Part shown: one piece after another, positions 38,408 through 52,000 of the stretch
Position numbering within the stretch: the first letter of the stretch is position 1
How the letters are laid out: each line of letters starts with the position of its first letter
Source: Cladocopium goreaui
Lineage: Eukaryota; Sar; Dinophyceae; Suessiales; Symbiodiniaceae
Reading direction: 5' to 3'
DNA: 64,000 nt
NCBI GenBank assembly: GCA_947184155.2
Contig: CAMXCT020000480.1
Coordinates: 42,162-106,161, forward strand
Position numbers and translations under genes: made by a program
Notes under the pieces: model-generated
Database searches by the model: none
The model's input: only the letters and a program-made list of their open reading frames with translations
Told to the model about the DNA's origin: nothing

Positions 38408-39898
38408 TGGAGGGGCTTGTGAAGTTGATTGTTAAGCCCAGGATTTGCTGAATCCACCATGACTGGGGAATCTATAGGGAACGTTTTTCATTTTTTATGG
38501 TCCCCTTAAACAATTTCTACTAGCTGGAACCGTGATTTTTTTTTGGGGGGTTGAGTGACTATCTTTTTCGGGTTGAAAGGAAGATGATTTGTGATGGTTT
38601 ATGCTCGTTTTTACTGCTTTATTATTATATATATATATATTACAGCAGTCATGATGGATTGTTTGATTTTGTTGGGTTGATTTGCTTGAAGACAAAGCAA
38701 CGTCAAAAATGGCTGCTGGCGGCTCTTAAGTTGAAATCAAGAAGAATTGGGGCATTGTAATTATTAACTGGCTCTTTGAAGATTTCAAATCTGATCTGTT
38801 TGGTTTCTTTTGACGTTTCAGAACTCGTCTTTGAAGATGTTCACTTCACTTCTTATCATTTCAGAGTTTTTGAGACGCAACTTTGAGCCGCTGCTTCTGG
38901 CAGCATTAGGTCACTATGAGATGCGCCTCTGATGGTGCCAGGCCATTTGGAGCCTGAAAAAGTTCAATTTCGATGGGCCATGAGGTTCGACAAAGATTCC
39001 AAAAGTGCCCATCTCGAACCCATTCTTGAATGGGTTTGAGGGGGGCACCTTGGGGATTATAAATTGGGATGGTTTAACTGAACCTCATTTCGAATGGGGT
39101 CTATTGTTAAATAAGTCTGTTTTTGTTGGCCCCTGATTCTGGCAGTAAGCTACTTAAAACCACACGGCCCATTTGAGCAATACTCTGTATATACAGTAGC
39201 TGGATCATGCTGGATCTCTTGAGTGCGTTGTGTATTTCCCCTTGGCCGGACCCTTTCCTGCGTTTGAGGTTTCAATTTTCCACCTCTTGGCTGACCTTTC
39301 AAAGCCAAAGTGCTTAAAAGGGACCTTGCGGGAGGACGGCACAAGGTCCCCTCGATGCCGCAAAAGTCCAGCTGTTCCATTGGGTTTCAAGCAGTGCCAT
39401 GGTTATACAGTCAGGTTCAAGTTCAAAGTGGTTCAAGCCTCAAAGTGTCAGTGTTGGTGGAGAATGGGGTCACCAAACGATGATGCTTGGAGTCAATGGC
39501 CATGACGGTTCCAAAAACAGCTCCTAGAGATGAATAAAGAGCATGGCATGACCCCAGAACCATTTTGGTCAAACTCTGCAGTTTTCATGTTTGATACTCG
39601 CTTGTCAATTTTCATGTTTGATACTCGCTTGTCAATCACAGGTATCACATCCCCATTTTTGGATATATATTTTTGATATATGATATATATATATACATAT
39701 ATATATATATTATATAGTATATAATAATATATATATAGACAAATAAATACTTTTTTTGGCCAGAAAAGGCTGAGATCATCCCCAGACTTAGCCCAAGACT
39801 TCGATTCAGATCTTTCATCTTGCCAAACCACAAAACCAAGGCCAAAAAGCCTTGGGCCCAAAAATGATCACTGCAACCCCTTAGAAAAAGATCCGCAG
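38408..39898. other. Intergenic; no confident gene
   Basis: Separates the P450 from the fibrillin gene and must hold, if anything, the missing 5' exons (plastid-targeting presequence) of the latter. Open frames at 39,150-39,505 on both strands have no recognised motif. A TA run lies at 39,660-39,735. Confidence 0.4.
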
Positions 39899-42800
39899 GT
39901 GGCGAGCTCGACGAGAAGGACCGGGCCCCGAGCAACTTAGCCGCCTCGGGCGCCTTCGCACGCGCCTCGGTTCGCCTGGGGCAAGCGGCCGATGAAGTGC
40001 TGCAAAAAGTGGAGCGGCTGAAGGGCGGATGCCCAGAGCCCTTGAAGGGGCTGCTTGGTGGAGATGGTGATGGCTGTATATATGATTTATATATTCATAT
40101 TTGTATATAATGGTTTAAAATTCGAATATATATATATATACATGATTTCACCGAATTCTTGCAATCTATGCAGGGGATAAAGTGAAGTTGGATGAAGACG
40201 GAAACTATCTGGATATGGGGTGAGTTATATTGGGTGTTGGTATTCACCCTGGTTATTTTCCAGTAGGAAATACGAACATGTAGAAACTGGTAGGTCTTTG
40301 TTTGGGGTTGCCCATGGTGTTGCCCATGGTTGCCCCAAAAAGCTATTGAACATATATCTCAAAATTCATTCCAGATATGGGTTCATCATACTGAGTCATG
40401 CTGTTGCAGCACAATGCACGAAATCTATGATGAAATATCATGTTTCGGGCTGGTGTGAAGCATCAATATAGGACATCAGTTGTCCAAATATCTGGCCACA
40501 CCACAAAATCAAAGCCAACAGAAGAAAATCACCATCTACTGTACGTATATATAGTCTATACAGTGTTTTTGGGTTGGGGCTGGGTTAGTCATCCATTCAC
40601 CAGCTGTGTTCCACGGCCCTGGTACAGCTGCACCAGGTTCGGGACCCCGCAGGGTGCAGAGTGCCCGTTGCACGGCAGCTGGCGCTTGCGCTTCACCACC
40701 GCGGCGGATGCGACCTTCACCCGCAACAGCACCAGGGGAACGGCCAAGGTGGGGGATGGCAGGACGGCACGGGGAGATCAGGCCTTGGAAGGCTTGGAAA
40801 AGGAAGAGGGTTGATAGGCCCATGACATTCTGGAAAATCTGGAAAATTATCTGGAAGATGTGACGTTTTTTCTTTCTTGCGTTTAATGGATTACAAACCA
40901 CTAAGTCGTTGACTCCGCCCATCTAAGCGGGGGGTGGTTCGGAGGTTTCAGATGATGGGAAAGCGTGGGGAATATGATGGGTGTTGTGACGTGTTGATAT
41001 CAGCGGATATTGCGATAATCAAGGGGAAGATAAGTTACAAGAATCGAGCCAAAGCTGAAAATGATTATCAGAATCTATAAAATAGATTAAAATAGTATCC
41101 TACGTACTGTTATATAAATTGTTAGTGGATTCAACTCTCTTACGATCATGCACCCAACGAAATGTGTGCCCAAAATTTTCACAGATTGGTTTCAGGATGA
41201 CAATCCAGAGTTTGCGAAAAGGAAGCCATGGCCCATGAAATGTTCGATGATTTGCCGTTTTTGAACATGGTGATTTCCATAGCTATAATATATATATATA
41301 CATATCATGTTAGTTTGCCAGAAGGTAGACTTTCTCGTACTTTCTCAATCCCACCAACAGGTGAACAGGCCAATCCCAAGGTTCATTACTTCTCAGGTCA
41401 GCAATGTCGTCGATGCGGTGAGTGGAAGCGTGACCAACTGTACCTCAGATAGATCAACTTCCCATGTTTATGGTTGATTTTTCATGAAGCTACCCCGAAC
41501 CACGTACGGTTGACCATTGCTTGAAACGCTACTGCATCGGGACATAGAGAGCCTCGAAAAAAGGGAAGAGAAATCAATATATGGTAGCTTTTTCAGGATG
41601 CTAGAACGTGTCTCAAAAGATATATTGTATAGAACATATTTACTTCGAGTTTTTGCCTATTTATTTTGGGGTTGCTTCCTTTTATTGGTTATACCCATAA
41701 AGAAATCCCGTTGTATCCACTAATGATGTTTGGTGTGAAAAAAAAACCCAAAATTTCGTTGCTTAAATCCTTCCCGTTGTGGCAAAATTATTGGATTTAT
41801 ACCATCATCGTACCAGCGGTGACTAGAAATTGACCACAAAAAAATTGAATATCCCCCTTATGTTGATTGAATCCCCATTGAATTCATAGATGAAACCGTA
41901 ATGTATCGGACATACATCAATTCTTAAAGGAATAAATCATTTGACAGAAATATAGGAACAAGACTGCCATTTTTTTCCAATATAGTTCCATTATATAGTT
42001 CCATGAACATTTCCCATAAGATAGTTCCAGTAATCCTATATTAATGGCCTATAAGTCTTCCATTAATCCACCAGAACTTCATTTCCAGCCCCCAGGCATC
42101 GACTTTGATCACCCGGATGCTGCGGAGTGTCTGCGCGTGCGCCTCAGTGCCGAGACGGAGTCCAAAACGCGCTTGGGCTTGGCATTTCGTGCCTCGACAC
42201 GGGGGGATGGTGCTGAGCTCGAAGCGTTGGACATGTACGGATTTTTTAGAGTGAGATATATAATCAATGGCCATTTCAGGAACCGATTGATTGGAGGTAC
42301 CTACCATATATAAGGCCGATATAAGGCCTATATAAGGGAATATCCCCAGAAAATATGGCCTTATATCGTAAAATAATGTAAAATACCTCCATTTTAGGAT
42401 CCTGAAATTCCCATTGATATAATACTAATATGACATATATATAATATGAAATAAAATAAAATAAAATATAATATAATATAATATAACATAATATATATAT
42501 ATATATACAATCATCTTGAAGTAGATAGAATATCAGATTTTTAAAGAGATTCCCATTTTAGCGGGGATGCTTTTTTATTTTGACATTAATATTCTATCTA
42601 CTTCAGGATGGCAGCTATTATATTCATACATAATGTATATGGGTGTGTGGTATCTGGCATATGGCATATGTATATGTATATATGCACTGTATATCTATAT
42701 CTATATCTATGTCTATATTTATATTTTATATGTACATTATCTATGTCTATATCTATATATCACTGTGTACCTATATTCCTATGTAGATGTCAATGAATGA

Positions 42801-44006
42801 TACACATACATATATATATACATATTATACTGGTATATAATATCCATCAACTGGCTAAAGATGCCAGGATCAGCTTTGATTTCACGACTTTGGTGGAGTG
42901 TTGATGGAGGTCATACGTGCCCAAGCTTTGGTTTGGATCCGCAGCCTTTTTTGCCGTGATTCCAGTTACCCTAGAGTAGCAACACCATGGTATCAGCTCA
43001 CCATTGAGTCCATTGGGGATCCATATCGGCTGGGACATGATGCGGGCGCAGTGCGGCAGGATATGTGAAGGTTCGCTTGACGAAGTTCTTCGGTTTTTCC
43101 TTGGGTCAGAGGAGGCTGACGCTGACTCTGCCGGTGCCGGGGCCTTTTCTCACGCGGATCATCACCTTTTTCACCAGGCCCCCTGTGGGAAGTGTCGGGT
43201 GGTCCAGCGATCGTTGGGAGGAAAAGGGCCAGTCTCATGAGGTTGAAATTTCACAGCAGGGCATGGCAAACCCTGGGTCAGATATTGATTCCGCTCCAAA
43301 GAACAGAAACATATAGAAGTTGGATGCCCTCATTTCCCAACAGAAACTCCTATATAAACATCTGGACTTGACTCAATAAGTGCTTCAAACAAACGGATAG
43401 TGAACATATTGTTTTTTTTTTGGTATTCTACAGTAACCCTAAGCAGTTGGTTTCTTGCGCCTGCATCTTTTTTTGAGGTGTTGCTGCTCCATAGGTGGGC
43501 TTTTCCTCTCCAAGGTGAGCTGTGGATGATTTCGAGTGTGATATCATATCATCCATGATCTGGGAATAGATCTCAACAGGATGATGATATGATTCCAGGA
43601 TTTGGGAATAGCTATGAATAGATCATCATTTAAATGGATGATATCTCAACGATTCTATCAATCAGCTAGCTTCTTTAGGTCACCCCTGCATTTTCCCAAC
43701 CCCTGGGTGCGCAGATTCATTCAGTTTCCACCTGCGACCAGGGTTTGTCTGAAAATTGGGGGACTCCAAAACATTGCCATCACTTGCGGGTAAAATTTCG
43801 AATAAGAACCCCATTTTGTGGCCAGGAAAACGCCGCCCAAACCATTCTTTGAGATCATCTACTTGGACGATGATCTTCGAGTGCACAAGACGGGACAGGG
43901 CAATGTCTTTGTCCAGGAGACGGGGGCAAGAGAAGACGGAACTAGGTCGAGACGGTCGAGGGGGCCCACAGGGGTGTGTCTGAAAATGGGGTATATGCCC
44001 GTTTGA
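39899..44006 (+). CDS. Plastid lipid-associated protein (fibrillin/PAP family), seven exons, 5' end missing
   Basis: Fibrillins are plastid proteins that bind lipids or isoprenoids at thylakoids and plastoglobules. Exons: 39,899-40,057; 40,174-40,219; 40,637-40,748; 41,397-41,439; 42,096-42,190; 43,071-43,177; 43,826-44,006. All joins keep frame (about 247 residues). Family signs in order: HGSWRLRFTTAAD (exon 3, the 'G-x-W-x-L-x-F-T-T' box); VSNVVDAVSGSVTN running into CIDFDHPDA (exons 4-5, the 'VVDAxxGxxxNxIDF' box); LAFRVRLTKFF (exons 5-6); LPLP-like LPVPG (exon 6); FFEIIYLDDDLRVHKTGQGN then VFVQ (exon 7, the C-terminal 'YLDxxLRVxxGxxGxxFV' box). Donors are GT in the first four introns and GC in the last two. 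Exon 4 could start at 41,361, adding 12 in-frame codons. The stop at 44,004 may lie in intron, because a family C terminal motif starts at 43,977; the true end could be near the GC donor after ACGGGG (43,925). No start codon or targeting peptide was found. Confidence 0.87.
43746..43756. mobile_element. Solo terminal motif of family C (half copy), fibrillin intron 6
   Basis: gggtttgtctgaaaat, identical to the C1 left end, without a clear partner before the exon. A second solo end (tgtctgaaaat, 43,977-43,987) lies after the fibrillin C-terminal box. Confidence 0.45.
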
Positions 44007-45285
44007 TGATCAAGAATGGACAACATGATGACCCACTGGAATTTGGAAACTTCCGTTCTTGGACATCCCCACGTATCTCTTGCAGGTTGCTAAGAGGACT
44101 GTTTCATGTGTCATTTTCATAGCACATACAGGTCGTGGAATTAGTCACGCAGCAAAGCACAACAAGGAGATGACCGGAGATGGTCTTACCTTGAGCTGCT
44201 TGAAGTCCACTGGATGGCCTATAGGCCATAAAACATCATTCTTCCAGGATAATGCCCTTGACCACCATTGACCTCCCCCTCAAACCATGAACACAAAGCA
44301 GATGTTCATTCCCAGATGGAGGAAGTGCAGGAATTCAAACAACCAAACAAAAAACACCAAGATGTAGGTTTGTTGTGCCCATGACATACATTTTCTGTCA
44401 AATTTCCAGTGTTTTGCATTTTGCTTCGGCCCTGAAGGAGAAGATGTCCGTTCCTCCGCCATACCTTTGATTAGAAAAGAGATGGCAGCTGACAGCGATT
44501 GGAGGATCAAGCATGTTGGTCCTGAAGACGGGGTTTGGGCATTGACTATCATGTGGTAAAGCCGAAAATAGACCTAGTGGGGATGAGACACCTACCACCC
44601 ATTTAATGGTATATGATATTGGATCATATTGGGGATATTTGGGGATGGTTTATTATTGGGGTTACCACATTTGGAATGGATTATCAAACCCGAATTATAG
44701 TATGACAGACTGGTAGAAACATGCGGATTTAATGATTTAACCGTCGAATTTGAAGATTGAATCTTTCAGCAACCTAAAGTTAAGATTGTGGATCACAGTT
44801 TTTCTTTGGTGGTTTGATTTTCAACCGCTGATTTTTCTAAGGAATTTTTGGGGGATCCCAAACCGACCCACACCACCAGCCATCGTTTGAACGAACGGGA
44901 GGAATCATTTCATACTTTGGATGAGCCCTATGATATGGTAAATTGGAGTGAACTATCCGCGACATATAGATACAAAATGATACAAATATGATCAACTATG
45001 ATTCAGACCTGCTTCTGGGTTGCATCCAGATATACCGATATGCCTTTTGAAAGCCGGCCTTCCACCTGTGGTCTTGAGTGTGACAAGGCTGGACCTAGGG
45101 GACTGCTTTTTTTTGTGGGATCATGTCTATGATCCCATTTTTGGCAACCCAATCTTGATCCATATCCATATTCATATGATATGGCTGCTATTTGCATCTA
45201 TTTAGGCTTTGTCTCAGAGGATTTTTATGCCGAACAACTTGTGTGTTGGAAACATGAACCTCATTCTGGAAATTGCTTTCAAGAG
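44007..45285. other. No confident gene
   Basis: AT-rich. A short open stretch at 44,418-44,469 (HFASALKEKMSVPPPYL then stop) is too short to call. Nothing else is supported. Confidence 0.4.
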
Positions 45286-45745
45286 GGTTGGTGAGCTATC
45301 TGGCTTCCAATGCGCTGCAGCGAGAGCTCAAACAAGGTGAATAGATCAGCAGAATGGCTGAGTACTGCGGCTATCTACAGTATCTTTAACGAGAACCTGT
45401 TTTTTTATCCCCATTTTGGAAGTGACAGAACTCATTCAATGGAGGGTGACCCTTCTCAGTGTACAGATACGCTAATAATAATGGAGCTACAGCTTCACCG
45501 AGTCGAAAGCATCGTGGTTCATCCTACTGAAGAACTAACACAATGATAAAATATATATATATAATATAATATAATTATGTGTGTATATATATATATTATA
45601 TTATAATTTGAACCTGTAGGTACAAGCAGAGTAGCTAGGCTTTTTTTGCTAAGCTTTGTTCCATTCATCTACTTGGTCCCTAGGAAGAAGCACCAAGGGA
45701 TCCCGAAGGTCAGAATCAAAGGGTTGGGACCTCCGCTTCTCATGA
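45286..45745 (+). CDS. Candidate two-exon 3' end of an unknown gene
   Basis: 45,286-45,336 reads LVSYLASNALQRELKQ between an AG acceptor and a GT donor (CAAG then gtgaat). 45,684-45,745 follows an acceptor ccctag then G and, in the compatible phase, encodes a basic tail GRSTKGSRRSESKGWDLRFS then TGA. Other frames of the second segment are also open (one reads KKHQGIPKVRIKGLGPPLLM), so the join is uncertain. I do not recognise it. Confidence 0.3.
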
Positions 45746-46066
45746 TGCCCCAGGACGGGGATGGCTGTCACCAGGATACCAGGATGAAATGCCCCCACTC
45801 CCCTTAGTTATGGGTTGTATATGGGGTTGGTTGGGGTTGTATGGATTTGTAGGAAATTCTAAGGGGTAACAAGAGAACATCATTTTGCCCCATGAAAGAT
45901 ATGAAAGTGGCCATGGAATTGGTGTACTGTATATATCAGTATGTTCGGATATCTTCAGACACACCCATACAACATCATCACATGGACCACTTGGGGTCTG
46001 AAGATGAAGATCTGCGGATAAAGACAGCCGTCTCAGTAGGGAATCAATTCTGTTTTCAGGGTTTCC

Positions 46067-46175
46067 ACCCTCTCGTGATTTAGCATAGCTATGGAAAATC
46101 ACCATTTTATAAATTGGTTAACCATCGAGATGAATGGATCATTTTCCATAGCAAACTGTTGCATTACCAGAGGGT
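46067..46175. mobile_element. Short inverted-repeat element, family A (copy A4)
   Basis: Left arm accctctcgtgatttagca then tagctatggaaaatcacca; right arm attttccatagcaaactgtt then gcattaccagagggt. 109 bp, imperfect palindrome. Confidence 0.7.
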
Positions 46176-46371
46176 ATATAATAAATGGGTGGAGTTTCCG
46201 AAAACTGTTCTGTGCATTTCTGTGCTACTTGTAGGGTCGGGTTGATACATATCCAAGTCCTGAATTTCTACCAGGATATCTCCCTGTTTCTGTTGGTCAT
46301 AATGTGGGACAAACACAAAAATAGAGCACCCATATTTGGGAATGGTATCAATACCACCATATACCATCTCA

Positions 46372-46450
46372 GGTTGGTGGTTTGGAACGTTTTTTATTTT
46401 GCCATATACTGACTTGCATATTTTTCAGAGGGGTTGAAACCACCGACCAG
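46372..46450. mobile_element. Short inverted-repeat element, family B (copy B2)
   Basis: It begins ggttggtggtttggaac and ends tttttcagaggggttgaaac then caccgaccag. Outer 12 bp are inverse with one mismatch. Interior matches B1 over most of its length, with a deletion. Confidence 0.65.
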
Positions 46451-46537
46451 ATTATATATCTATGGTGATGACTGGGGGACGGTAAACATGGCATTGTGAA
46501 CTACCCACAGTCCGACCTTTTTCTGGGTCGGTTCCAG

Positions 46538-48790
46538 GCGGGCTTCGACACGCCCGATGGAGGCGACCAGTGGTTGAATCAATGGGATACCGGTAAAACA
46601 AGAGTTGGCGAAGTGGAACATCACCATCTTTAATAGGGAAATCAATGAACTAAATGGGCCATTTTCAATAGAAAATCTAAAACAACTTGATATGAGAATT
46701 AAATGGATGAATACCTATGAAAATACAACATGTATGGGAATGGAATGGAATGAGCATCTATTTTCAGCTCATTTTCAATGTTTTCAGAGCACGCTAGCAG
46801 CAGTTTTGTAGAGCGGAATCAGCAACCACTGACATGTTCCGTGGGGGATCATCTCCCTGTTTGGGACAGGCAGATGACATTCTCATGATTTGATGATCAC
46901 TGTGGGAACTCCAGGCCTCCAGGCCATTCCCTTCCCACAATCGATAGCCCCGGATCTTCTATGGTCTTCTAGGTCGATTTTTTTTTCCGGTCCATTGAAT
47001 CACCACGTTTCTCATCACAGGATGCACCAGTTTGCACGGGGTTCATCCATTGAATCCCCCATCATTTGGGATCAGTATATAATATGAACGATAATTTGCC
47101 ACTTCTTCTCCACAAAAAAAACACCCAAAAATTGCTTGAACAATTGGAGATGAAGCATCCAACAATGGATCGGCCTTGGCTCAAGCTTCACCGAAGATGA
47201 AGAGGCAGAAGCAGCACCTAGCCTCAGTAGGAAAATCATGGCTTAGGAATGTTAGGATTAGGGAAATCATCCCTAAACCTCGTTTATTTCTGTTTCTTTC
47301 ATGATGCGTGGAAAGATTGCAATGTGCCCAGATTTCGATTTTTTGGGCTGGTGATCCACTTGAGAGAGCGAAAGAGAAACGTGGACTGGCCGGACAGCCG
47401 CTTGAAACAGGATCGGTTGCAAACTGCAGAACGAGGCACTCCTGAGTTCGCTCGAGAACCACTTTCTTTTGCAGTCCTGCACGACTTAACTACCAAACCT
47501 TGGCGCAATGCATCACATGGTTTCCAGCCAATACACCACCAAAAGCCCACTAATGTTAGTACAGCAATAATATGCAATAATAGACCATCCATATTTTGAT
47601 GGTTTGTAGCAGCCATTTATGGTAAAAAAAATGGATGGTGCATCCTATTGCTTTCCACTAAAAGCAGCCCATCATGGAGCCATGGCACTGAGCTCGTTGA
47701 GCGAAGGTCCAGTTACCTGTTCGAGCTGCTCTGCTGCGGGCAGGTTTGGGCTGGTCATGAACCAAGGACTTGACCTTTTACCATTGAGAAACAGCTCACT
47801 TCATTGCGGCTGAACCAAGGGGTTCCATTTCATCATTAGATATGGATACCCTTTTCGGATGATCTGGTGGTTAATGACCCATTACGATTTTGCATAATGA
47901 GAACCAACCAAAAGGGGGCAGGTAATGGCTCTAGGGTATGCTGTATATGCTGTACAACGCTGTACACCCTCGACAAATGATCGAAACACGGCGCTCCAAA
48001 ATGATCGGATAGAGCCATTCTTTGGGTTCGATGGCAGTCTTCAGAAAGGGTTTCTTTCACCTTTTCTATTTTCCATGGATCAGTCTCCGATTTCGAAAAC
48101 TATTTGCCCCTCAAAAATAAATGTTACCGTGTCCATTGGACCTTCCGGCTCAGGGCTAGTCCAGCACGGGCTGCGCGATGGGCAAGGTGCAGCAGTCGTC
48201 CTCAGCCACCGTCCCCTGGTTCCCTTGCTCCCAACGGAACTTTGGGATGTTTATTATTTCTTACATGCTTGAGATATGATATATTTCGGACTTTCCATTA
48301 CATAATCAATGTGTTTGCTTGATTTTCTTGTTTTTTCTTCGGCTTTTCGGATTGAACAACCCCTGCTCATTGGTTTTGTTGCTTTGTTGCGATATCTTTG
48401 CTGGGATCACGGTGCTTTTTCCGGATCTCGACGGTGCACTTCTAGTGCTTTGAATGGACGAGAACAAACACCTTCGAGTGGATCCGATGTTTTAGTGGTG
48501 CACGTTGTGACCTACAATTGGGTACACCCACATATCTCCCCTTTGAAAAACACACAATAAAGAAAGCCGTCGATTTCCGATACCCTATTTTCATTCAATC
48601 CTTTACGCCTGGTTGGTGCTTTGGATCTCTCAACCCCGTTGCCTCGATCACACATGATCACACTAAATTCCCCATGTGGCCTCCAATACTAAACCATGGC
48701 CGCATTGCTGCTCCTTTCAACCAAGACTCTTGATCCGAAATGGTGCCACTTGAGCATCATCATCATCATCATCATCATCATCAGCATCAG

Positions 48791-48846
<56 letters not shown>

Positions 48847-48888
48847 GCATCAGCATCAGCATCAGCATTATCATCATCATCAACATCG

Positions 48889-48919
<31 letters not shown>

Positions 48920-48992
48920 CATCATTGTTATCATCATCCTCATCTTCATCTTCATCAGCATCATCATCATTATTATCATTATCATCATCGTC

Positions 48993-49030
<38 letters not shown>

Positions 49031-52000
49031 TGTCATCGCCATCGTCATCGTCATCGTTATCATCAGCATTATCATCACCATCACAATCATCATTACCATC
49101 ACCGTCGTCATCATCATCATCATCAGCAGCATCATCAGCATCATCATCATCATCATCATCATCATCGTCATCGTCATCGTCATCATCCTCATCATCATCA
49201 GCAGCATCATCATCGTCATCATCATCATCGCCATCATCATCATCATCAGCAGCATCAGCAGCATCATCAGCATCATCATCATCATCAGCATCATCATCAG
49301 CATCATCATCATCATCAGCATCATCATCAGCATCATCATCATCATCATCATCATCCGCATCATCATCATCATCATCATCATCATCACCATTCTCAACTTC
49401 ATGGTCCTCGTGTTAGTCATCATCGTCGTCGTCATCGTCATCGTCATCGTCACCGTCGTCATTTTTGTCATCGTCGTCATCGGTGTGATTGTCCTCATCG
49501 TCGTCATCGTCGTCATTGTCGTCATCGTCATCGTCGTCATTGTCGTCATTGTCATCGTCGTCATCGTCATTGTCATCGTCGTCATCGTCATTTCATCGGT
49601 GTGATCGTCGTCATCGTCATCATCGTCGTCATCATCGTCGCCATCGTCATCGTCATCGCCATCATCGTTATCATTGTCGTCATCGGCATCATTGTCGTCA
49701 TTGCCATCGTCGTCATCGTCGTCATAATCATCATCGTCATCGTCTCCGTCATCGTCGTCTTTATCATCAGTTGATCTACTGTAACATGCCACCTAGCCTC
49801 TTCCACTCTCCATCTTGGCCGTCTAGCTTTCGTGTTTCTGATCCAAGAATGGGGATCAAAAGCCACCTGGTAATCTGGTGGACATCAAACTAGCTAGCAT
49901 TCATGGATGTTGATCCCCCTGCCAAGGGAAACAGTAGGCTTTGACCATTCATTTGGGCCTGTCTGAAAATTAGGTACCCCACATTTTTGGATCATTATAT
50001 GAAATTCTTCTTTGCGGGCTATCCCATTTTCAGACGCACGCAATCACACACATATGGGAAAAATCATCGGGTTTGAATGGTTTCGAGACCCATCCTCCTG
50101 AAATTGCAGGCCAAAACCAAAGCTAAGGAGAATGCCGAAACCCCAGTTTCTTGGTGTTGAAGGCGTCATAGGATTCATTTGAGAAGGGTATCTGATCTTA
50201 GTGGGATGATATAACTTATTTTATATTACATAACCACCAATGTTTTTTTTTGTGTGTGTGGTTTTATTCCGGAAATGGGGATGCAAAAAAACAACCATTG
50301 TATGCGGAGATACATAATGGGATATAATGGGAAATTATGGAATGTAATGCCATATCATGGGATTTAATGCGATATCATGGAATATAAATGCGATATAAAT
50401 GGCATACAATAACGGGACACAGTGATTTATATCCAATATTGGTAAAAATTGGTTCGAGATGAGTTTGACTGAAAATTGAATATACATGAATACAATAATG
50501 TTGGTGGAAAAACACATCAAATTCATGTGGAAAATGATGATAAACCATCAGATTTTAGGGGTGCTCCATTTTTGGACAACAGGAAGCCGTGCTTTCCCAA
50601 AGTATGGGGGGGTTCCTGCAATTATACATTTTTTTTTTCCTGTAGGTCCAGTCCGAAAATTAAAAATGCCAAGTCAGGAAAAAAATCATTCCAGCATGGA
50701 TGTTGCAAGGTTGGGGTTCAGGAAAACAAATGTTGGAGCCAGGAAAGCAGGATTAGTAACATAAGGTTGTACCACAGGATTTTATATGTTTTGGGGATTT
50801 GCTTGCATGGATTGCATGGTTTTCCAAACAAGGTTGGGGTACAGGAAAAAAATCTCTGGGCCAATCTGCCGAACAGGAGAAGGTAGGATCTACATAAAGG
50901 TTGTGATCTTACTTTTTATTGCATTTCAGTGATTTGTAAAAAGGTTGAATCCGATAGCTTCACTGGATTTTAATTATGAACAGTTATGAACCATTGAAAG
51001 ACCATCTATTGATTGAATCTTTGTCAAAAGACGTTGTGGGGCAGGATTTTATTTAGTTTTGATCTTTGGCGATGTGTCAGCCACGCTGGGTTTTCAGTCA
51101 TTTGGCATGTGGAAGACTTCGTATGGTTTTCTTCAACATCCTCCTCTGTACTACCAGTTTTTTTTCCTGGGGGTTCGGTACGCTTTTTAAAAAACACTAT
51201 TTTCCAAAAATCTAGCAGACAGTGGGTGAGGGTCCCGGGGCATGATATGGGGCCAGGAACAAAATATCATACCAAAAAAGGCCCATATTTTTTTTCCTGA
51301 AAGCTTCCTGACGTACAGTGACAGGAAATCAATTTCTGTCTGTTGTGATTGAGGGGGGGTTGATCTATCAGTCTGTGTATGTAAGGCATCAGGAAATCAA
51401 TCATGAATGACTCTGATAATGGGTAAGTTTGTAGAATTCCCAGGAATTTGAAGGTGGATGGATCAAATGGGAGTTTACTAGAACATATCTAAATGTCAAA
51501 CCCCAGGAAAAAAATGTACCATGATTAATTGAGGGGGGTATGATTCTTTACATGACTTTGCAAGAGGGTACAAACACATATGTTCACCTTCACCAACCAA
51601 AAAAGTGACTTCAAGAGGCCAAGGCGCAGGGGTCAAAAATAAAATCCAAGGGGCTGGACCTTTTTTGACTGAATACTTGCGGATGATCTTCAAAGGTTGG
51701 CCCCACAGGAAAAAAGTCGCATCACCAGGCCAATCATCCACTGATAGGACATGATGGGACGAATTCAAGAATTTTGTGTCAACGCGCGCCCAAATTGCAA
51801 AACACATGTTTTTTTGCTGAAAATACAGTTGTCCTTGCAAAAGGGTACAGACACACATGTTCAGCTTCACCAACCAAAAAAGTGACTTGAAGAGGCCGAG
51901 GCGCAGGTGTCAAAAATAAAATCCAAGGGGCTGGACCTTTTTTTGACTGAATACTTGCGGATAATCTTCAAAGGTTGGCCCCACAAGAAAAATGTCGCAT

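Noticed and set aside
47174..47186. ccttggctcaag resembling the 3' end of a relict spliced leader
   Set aside because: Only about ten bases match and the 5' half is absent; no processed gene follows.
48689..49893. Apparent His-rich, Ile-rich, Ser-rich or Met-rich proteins of up to 367 residues
   Set aside because: Phase-independent open frames of an ATC trinucleotide array; no complexity outside the repeat.
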